Source of the DNA: Microbacterium sp. 70-16 | GTDB lineage: Bacteria; Actinomycetota; Actinomycetes; Actinomycetales; Microbacteriaceae | Direction: 5' to 3' | Assembly: GCF_001898315.1 (NCBI RefSeq) | Contig: NZ_MKTQ01000022.1 | Coordinates: forward strand, 1-39,774 | DNA length: 39,774 bases | Part shown: positions 35,687 through 39,774 of the stretch, piece by piece | How positions within the stretch are numbered: position 1 is the first letter of the stretch | Layout: each line of letters opens with the position of its first letter | The notes under the pieces: generated by a model | What the model was told of the DNA's origin: nothing | Seen by the model: only the letters and a program-made list of their open reading frames with translations | The model's database searches: none | Made by a program: the position numbers and the translations under genes

Positions 35687-36682
35687 ATGGCGAAGCGTCG
35701 CCTGATCGACCGCCTCCCCGTGCTGCACCAGCTGCGGCAGAGCGTCGGCCTGCAGCGGGGCATGCTCGTCGCCGGCCTCGTGCTCACGGCGCTGTTCCTG
35801 CTCTGCGCGATCCTCGCGCCGTGGATCGCGCCCTACAGCTACAGCCAGCTGTCCGACGCGAACGGCAACTTCGGCGCGCAGCAGCCGCCGAGCGCGCAGC
35901 ACCTGCTCGGCACGACCGTCGGCGGATACGACGTGCTCTCGCGCACGATCTGGGGCGCCCAGACGGCGCTGTACGTCGTCATCGTCGCGATCGTGCTGTC
36001 GGTGTTCATCGGCATCCTGCTGGGCCTCGTCTCCGGCTACCTCGGCGGCTGGGTCGATCGTGTGCTCGTGGTCATCGCCGACGCGATCTACGCCTTCCCC
36101 ACGCTGCTGCTGGCCATCGTCGTCGCGATCGCGATCAGCGGCGGGCAGTCGAAGATGTGGTCGGGGATCATGGCAGCCGCGGCATCCATCACCGTCGTGT
36201 TCATCCCGCAGTACTTCCGCGTCGTCCGTGCCGAGGTCGTGCGCATCAAGTCCGAGGCGTTCGTCGAATCGGCGAAGGTCATCGGCGCCACGACGCCGCG
36301 GGTCATGTTCCGTCACGTGCTGCGCAACGCGACCCGCACGCTGCCGCTCATCGTCACCCTCAACGCCAGCGAGGCGATCTCGACACTCGCGGCGCTTGGA
36401 TTCCTCGGGTTCGGCATCGAGCCCACCTCCGCGGCCGAGTGGGGCTACGACCTCAACAAGTCGATCAGCGATGTCGCCGCCGGCATCTGGTGGACGGCGA
36501 TCCCCCCAGGCATCGCGATCGTGATCACGATCCTGGGCGTGACGCTCATCGGCGAGAGCCTCAACGACCTCGCCGACCCGCGTCTGCGCGCACGGCGCCG
36601 TTCCACGGCGAAGTCGACGCCGGCGGATGCCGTGGCGGCGAGCCAGCCCGCCTCGCGCGAGTTCATGGGAGAGGTGGAGTGA
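35687..36682 (+). CDS. ABC transporter permease, DppC type
   Basis: The second membrane subunit (331 residues). The DppC N-terminal domain (GMLVAGLVLTALFLLCAILA, then PSAQHLLGTTVGGYDVLSRT) precedes the transmembrane core. The coupling loop is SEAFVESAKVIGATTPRVMF. The C-terminal tail is Ala/Ser-rich. Its stop overlaps the ATPase start (TGATG), giving translational coupling. Confidence 0.93.
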   Translation: MAKRRLIDRLPVLHQLRQSVGLQRGMLVAGLVLTALFLLCAILAPWIAPYSYSQLSDANGNFGAQQPPSAQHLLGTTVGGYDVLSRTIWGAQTALYVVIVAIVLSVFIGILLGLVSGYLGGWVDRVLVVIADAIYAFPTLLLAIVVAIAISGGQSKMWSGIMAAAASITVVFIPQYFRVVRAEVVRIKSEAFVESAKVIGATTPRVMFRHVLRNATRTLPLIVTLNASEAISTLAALGFLGFGIEPTSAAEWGYDLNKSISDVAAGIWWTAIPPGIAIVITILGVTLIGESLNDLADPRLRARRRSTAKSTPADAVAASQPASREFMGEVE

Positions 36683-38340
36683 TGGCATCCGTCACGAACC
36701 CCGCAGTCGAGATCCGCGATCTCGACATCACGTTCTCGACCGACGGCGGTGACGTCCACGCGGTGCGCGACGTCTCGCTGGACGTGCGCCCCGGTGAAGT
36801 GCTTGCGATCGTCGGCGAGTCGGGCAGTGGCAAGACCGTGACGGCGCGGTCGATCCTGGGCCTGCTGCCCGAGACGGCGACCACACGCGGCGCGGTCGTG
36901 CTCGACGGCGTCGACGTGGTCGGGCTGTCGCGCGACCGCCTGCGTGACGTGCGCGGCACGAAGGCCGCGATGATCTTCCAAGAGCCGTCGACGGCCCTCA
37001 ACCCCGTCTACACCGTCGGCTGGCAGCTCGCCGAGGGCCTGCGTGCGCACGGAAAGTACAGCCGTGCGCAGGCGAAGGCCAAGGCGATCGAGATGCTCGC
37101 GCGCGTCGGCATCCCCGAGCCGGAGCGACGCGTCAGCGACTACCCGCACCAGTTCTCGGGCGGGCAGAAGCAGCGCATCGTGATCGCGATGGCGCTCGCG
37201 CTCGAGCCCGCCGTGATCCTCGCCGACGAGCCGACGACCGCGCTCGACGTCACCGTGCAGGCCGAGATCCTCGACCTGCTCCGCCGCCTGCGCGACGAGA
37301 CCGGCACGGCGATCGTGCTCATCACGCACAACATGGGCGTCGTCGCCGACCTCGCCGACCGCGTCGCGGTGATGCTCAACGGCGAACTGGTCGAAACGGC
37401 GCCCGTCGCCGAGATCTTCGCGGCACCCGCGCACGAGTACACGAAGAAGCTGCTCGCCGCCGTGCCCCGCGTCGAGATCGTCGACCGGCCGCTGCCGCAG
37501 GGAGCCGACGTGGCGGCCGCGCCGGTCGTCGAGGCACAGGGCCTGGTCATCGAGTACCCGGGGCGGTTGGGCAGCCCGACGTTCCGTGCGGTGCACGCGA
37601 TCGACTTCTCGATCAAGCCGGGCGAAGTGCTGGGGCTGGTCGGCGAGTCGGGATCGGGCAAGACCACGATCGGTCGTGCGCTCGCGGGGCTCACCCCCGT
37701 CGCCGACGGGTCGCTGCGCGTGCTCGGCACCGAGATGAACGGCGTCAAGGAGCGACAGTTCCGCGCCCGCCGCAAAGAGCTCGGCTTCGTCTTCCAAGAC
37801 CCGGCCACGAGCTTCAACCCGTTGCTGACGATCGCCGAGTGCGTCGCCGAGCCGCTCATCGTGCACGGCGGCGCGCGCAACGCCGAAGCCGCGCGCGACA
37901 AGGTCGACGAGCTGCTCGAGGCGGTGCAGCTGCCGAAGGCGTTCGGCGACCGGTACCCGCACGAGCTGTCCGGTGGGCAGCGTCAGCGTGCCTCGCTCGC
38001 CCGAGCCCTCGCGCTCGACCCGAAGCTGCTCATCGCCGATGAACCGACCAGCGCCCTGGACGTCTCGGTGCAGGCGCGCGTGCTCGATCTGTTCGGCGAG
38101 CTGCAGGACCGGTTCGGGTTCGCGACCCTGTTCATCACGCACGACCTCGCGGTCGTCGACATGCTGGCGCACCGCGTCATCGTGCTGCACAAGGGACGCA
38201 TCGCCGAAGAGGGGCCCACCGCCCGCGTGCTCGGCGACCCGCAGGACGACTACACCCGCAAGCTCCTGGCATCCCTCCCCGTGCCCGACCCGGTCGAGCA
38301 GGCCGCGCGCCGCGCGGCCTGGACCGCACAGCGGGGCTGA
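36682..38340 (+). CDS. Dipeptide-type ABC transporter ATPase, two domains fused (DppD-DppF)
   Basis: A 552-residue tandem ATPase that powers the transporter alone. Domain 1: Walker A GESGSGKT (45-52), Q-loop FQEPSTALNP, signature FSGGQKQR (near 158), Walker B VILADEPTTALD. Domain 2: Walker A GESGSGKTT (near 321), FQDPATSFNP, signature LSGGQRQR (near 429), Walker B LLIADEPTSALD. The oligopeptide C-terminal extension after each is reduced. Systems such as E. coli Dpp use two separate proteins; the fusion is common in actinobacteria. It begins at ATG 36682 inside the permease stop. Confidence 0.95.
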   Translation: MASVTNPAVEIRDLDITFSTDGGDVHAVRDVSLDVRPGEVLAIVGESGSGKTVTARSILGLLPETATTRGAVVLDGVDVVGLSRDRLRDVRGTKAAMIFQEPSTALNPVYTVGWQLAEGLRAHGKYSRAQAKAKAIEMLARVGIPEPERRVSDYPHQFSGGQKQRIVIAMALALEPAVILADEPTTALDVTVQAEILDLLRRLRDETGTAIVLITHNMGVVADLADRVAVMLNGELVETAPVAEIFAAPAHEYTKKLLAAVPRVEIVDRPLPQGADVAAAPVVEAQGLVIEYPGRLGSPTFRAVHAIDFSIKPGEVLGLVGESGSGKTTIGRALAGLTPVADGSLRVLGTEMNGVKERQFRARRKELGFVFQDPATSFNPLLTIAECVAEPLIVHGGARNAEAARDKVDELLEAVQLPKAFGDRYPHELSGGQRQRASLARALALDPKLLIADEPTSALDVSVQARVLDLFGELQDRFGFATLFITHDLAVVDMLAHRVIVLHKGRIAEEGPTARVLGDPQDDYTRKLLASLPVPDPVEQAARRAAWTAQRG

Positions 38341-38341
38341 G

Positions 38342-38356
38342 GCGGCGCGGCGCCGC
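38342..38356. terminator. Palindrome between convergent genes
   Basis: GCGGCGC, one base, GCGCCGC: a perfect 7-bp inverted repeat in the 21-bp gap between the convergent ATPase and DUF3137 genes. It could act as a two-way terminator, but there is no T-tract. Confidence 0.35.
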
Positions 38357-38361
38357 GGGGT

Positions 38362-39606
38362 TCAGCCGCCGAAGACGCCGCCGAAGCTCGCGAACAAGCG
38401 GAAGAAACCGAACTGGGCGATGAGCCACACGGCGAGGAACACCGCGGCGAACACGATGAACACCCAGGGCACGCCGCGCTTGAGGCGGCGGCCCGGTGCG
38501 GCCACGCCCGCGGGTGGGCGCAGGGCGGCGCTCGGTGCGACGAAGGGCAGGGCGGCGGATGCCCCGGCAGCCCCACCCGAGCCCCCACCCGAGACCGAGC
38601 CCGCCACCGCCGGCGCGAGCGCGCCCGCCGAGGCATCCAACCCATCCGACCCGCCTGAACCGGACGCCAGCCGGTCGTCGCGCCAGCGCTCCCACTGGTC
38701 GAGCTTGCCGAGCAGTGCCGCGACGACCGAGAACAGCCACGCCCACGTCGCGGGGTCGAGCGTCGACACCTCGCGCTGCGTGTACAGGAACAGCCAGTCG
38801 TCGACGATCTCGACGTCGAGGGCGGCCGCGTTGTCGATGAAGCGCGCCATGATGTCGGGCGTGAACAGATAGAGCGCATCGCGCTCGTAGCCCTCGGGGC
38901 AGTACAGCTGGAAGTGCTCGTCGAAGTCACCCTCGAGGCTCAGCCGCTGATCGCGATTGAAGGATGCCGGCAGGTTCGACCCCAGGAAGGAGTTGTTGCC
39001 CACGGCATCCAGCACGATGTGCGGCAGAGGCGTCGCGAGTTTGACCGCGACGTAACCCCAGCGGTGCGTCGTCTCTTCTTTGCCCGAGCCGGTCTTGTAT
39101 GTGTAGTTCGCGAACTCGACGAGTCGCGGCTTGGTGCCGCGGATGATGTCGGTGGCCTGCCGCGCGTGCCCGATGTCGAAGATCATGCCGGGCAACGGCG
39201 GCGCCGAGGCCTCAGGATGCCAGGTCATCCCGTTCGCCTGCGCGAACCGGTCGAGGCGGTAGGTGCGCGCGCTGCCGTAGCGGCCCGACGCGAACTTCCA
39301 GATGACGGTCGCCACTGTCGCCACGATCGCGATCAGGATGACCACGGGGAACAGCGCGAACAGCGGTGAGAACCCTGCGCTGCCGCCGATCGAGACGAAC
39401 GCGCCGATGATCCCGGCGAACGCGCTGCCGAATAGGAGCAGGAAGAACACCCCGATGACGACCGCCAGGATGATCCGGGCCGACGAGCTCTGTGGCATCC
39501 GGCCCTCGACGCGCAGCTGGCGCACATACGCGCGACTCGTGGAGCGGTTGACCGGCTCGGTCAGCGGGCGGGTGTCGAACGGGAGGGATGCCGGCGGCAG
39601 GCTCAT
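38362..39606 (-). CDS. DUF3137 membrane protein
   Basis: A 414-residue DUF3137 family protein of unknown function. Two adjacent spans lie near the N-terminus (ARIILAVVIGVFFLLLFGSA and FSPLFALFPVVILIAIVATV). The soluble DUF3137 core follows: FDIGHARQATDIIRG, YGYVAVKLATPLPH-like GYVAVKLATPLPHIVLD, and the typical YERDALYLFTPDIMARFIDN. A Gly/Ser/Ala linker leads to a C-terminal span (VFIVFAAVFLAVWLIAQFGF) and a short FGGVFGG end. ATG 39606 is used; a start near residue 37 (MPQSS) is possible. It diverges from rpsF. Confidence 0.85.
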   Translation of the reverse strand: MSLPPASLPFDTRPLTEPVNRSTSRAYVRQLRVEGRMPQSSSARIILAVVIGVFFLLLFGSAFAGIIGAFVSIGGSAGFSPLFALFPVVILIAIVATVATVIWKFASGRYGSARTYRLDRFAQANGMTWHPEASAPPLPGMIFDIGHARQATDIIRGTKPRLVEFANYTYKTGSGKEETTHRWGYVAVKLATPLPHIVLDAVGNNSFLGSNLPASFNRDQRLSLEGDFDEHFQLYCPEGYERDALYLFTPDIMARFIDNAAALDVEIVDDWLFLYTQREVSTLDPATWAWLFSVVAALLGKLDQWERWRDDRLASGSGGSDGLDASAGALAPAVAGSVSGGGSGGAAGASAALPFVAPSAALRPPAGVAAPGRRLKRGVPWVFIVFAAVFLAVWLIAQFGFFRLFASFGGVFGG

Positions 39607-39651
39607 GCGGCCACGCTACCGGGCGGGGACGTGCGCACCGGCGATCTCCGC

Positions 39652-39657
39652 TAGACT
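39652..39657 (+). promoter_or_regulatory. Putative rpsF -10 (TAGACT)
   Basis: TAGACT would start transcription near 39664, leaving a structured leader of about 95 bases before the rpsF GTG. No clear -35 is seen. Confidence 0.5.
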
Positions 39658-39665
39658 GTTGTGGT

Positions 39666-39751
39666 TGTCCGTCTGCGCTCGCGCGTCGGACACGTGCATC
39701 AACCCTCCTGATGCCGGGAAATGCCCGGCATCCGTTCTAGTCCGAAGGAGG
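39666..39751 (+). promoter_or_regulatory. rpsF leader: possible S6:S18-binding motif
   Basis: A first hairpin (TGTCCG/CGGACA, 39666-39692) is followed by CCTCCT (39704-39709), which can pair with the ribosome-binding AGGAGG (39746-39751). This closing stem encloses a perfect 9-bp hairpin, GATGCCGGG/CCCGGCATC (39710-39732), and a 3' side loop with two CCG triplets. A closing stem, a second stem and a one-sided CCG loop are the layout described for the S6:S18 leader motif, through which the S6-S18 pair represses its own mRNA. Confidence 0.55.
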
Positions 39752-39758
39752 TGGGTTA

Positions 39759-39774
39759 GTGACGCACTCACACC
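39759..39774 (+). CDS. rpsF: 30S ribosomal protein S6 (5' end only)
   Basis: GTG 39759 starts MTHSH and the window ends there. The perfect ribosome-binding site AAGGAGG lies seven bases upstream. The MTH start is typical of actinobacterial S6, and a structured leader precedes it. Identification from five residues plus context is reasonable but not certain; ssb and rpsR would be expected next. Confidence 0.7.

Overview
The window is the chromosomal replication-origin region of a high-GC actinobacterium. The gene order (tRNA-Ala, tRNA-Ile, DUF3566, gyrA, gyrB, dciA, recF, dnaN, oriC, dnaA, rpmH, rnpA, yidD, yidC, khpB, rsmG, parA, parB, trx genes, murJ) is the classic actinobacterial origin order. 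Codon use, protein similarity and REP-like repeats of the 'TCGATAC-stem-CTACTCAACC' type point to Microbacteriaceae, most likely Microbacterium. This assignment is inference from sequence alone.

Layout. Positions 1-117 look like one end of an ISL3-type insertion sequence that has cut off the 3' half of a PEP mutase/isocitrate lyase-family gene. Positions 645-9222 read leftward: tRNA-Ile, tRNA-Ala, DUF3566, gyrA, gyrB, dciA, recF and dnaN. oriC lies at 9223-9664 with several DnaA boxes, followed by dnaA, also leftward. From rpmH (11437) the genes read rightward: rpmH-rnpA-yidD-yidC-khpB-rsmG, a segment packed with parS sites and REP-like repeats that also holds a small GIY-YIG nuclease gene, then parA-parB and a short hypothetical gene. 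Leftward trxA, trxB, murJ and a DUF6049 membrane protein follow. Both trx genes have a sequence matching a SigR/SigH-type promoter. Then come rightward genes: a HemK-like methyltransferase, CCA tRNA nucleotidyltransferase, a GAF-domain regulator, malQ, an aldehyde dehydrogenase plus DUF779 pair, and a peptide/oligopeptide ABC transporter (binding protein, two permeases, fused double ATPase). A leftward DUF3137 gene follows, and the window ends at the first codons of rpsF.

How it works together. DnaA, DnaN, DciA, RecF and gyrase serve replication initiation, elongation and supercoiling at the origin. ParA, ParB and six parS sites segregate the new origins. RnpA, YidC, YidD, KhpB and RsmG link RNA processing, ribosome maturation and membrane-protein insertion. 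The trx genes and murJ/DUF6049 are the usual redox and cell-wall neighbours.

Most notable structure. Five of the six parS sites are interleaved with inverted pairs of REP elements. Three head-to-tail parS/REP/REP modules of about 145 bp run directly into parA, with a fourth module separated from them by the GIY-YIG gene. Other signals worth checking are SigR-like promoters at both trx genes, recurrent leaderless 'TAGGCT' starts, a putative S6:S18 leader that can hide the rpsF ribosome-binding site, a 12-mer shared upstream of the GAF regulator and the aldehyde dehydrogenase, and strong over-representation of GGATGCC/GGCATCC throughout.
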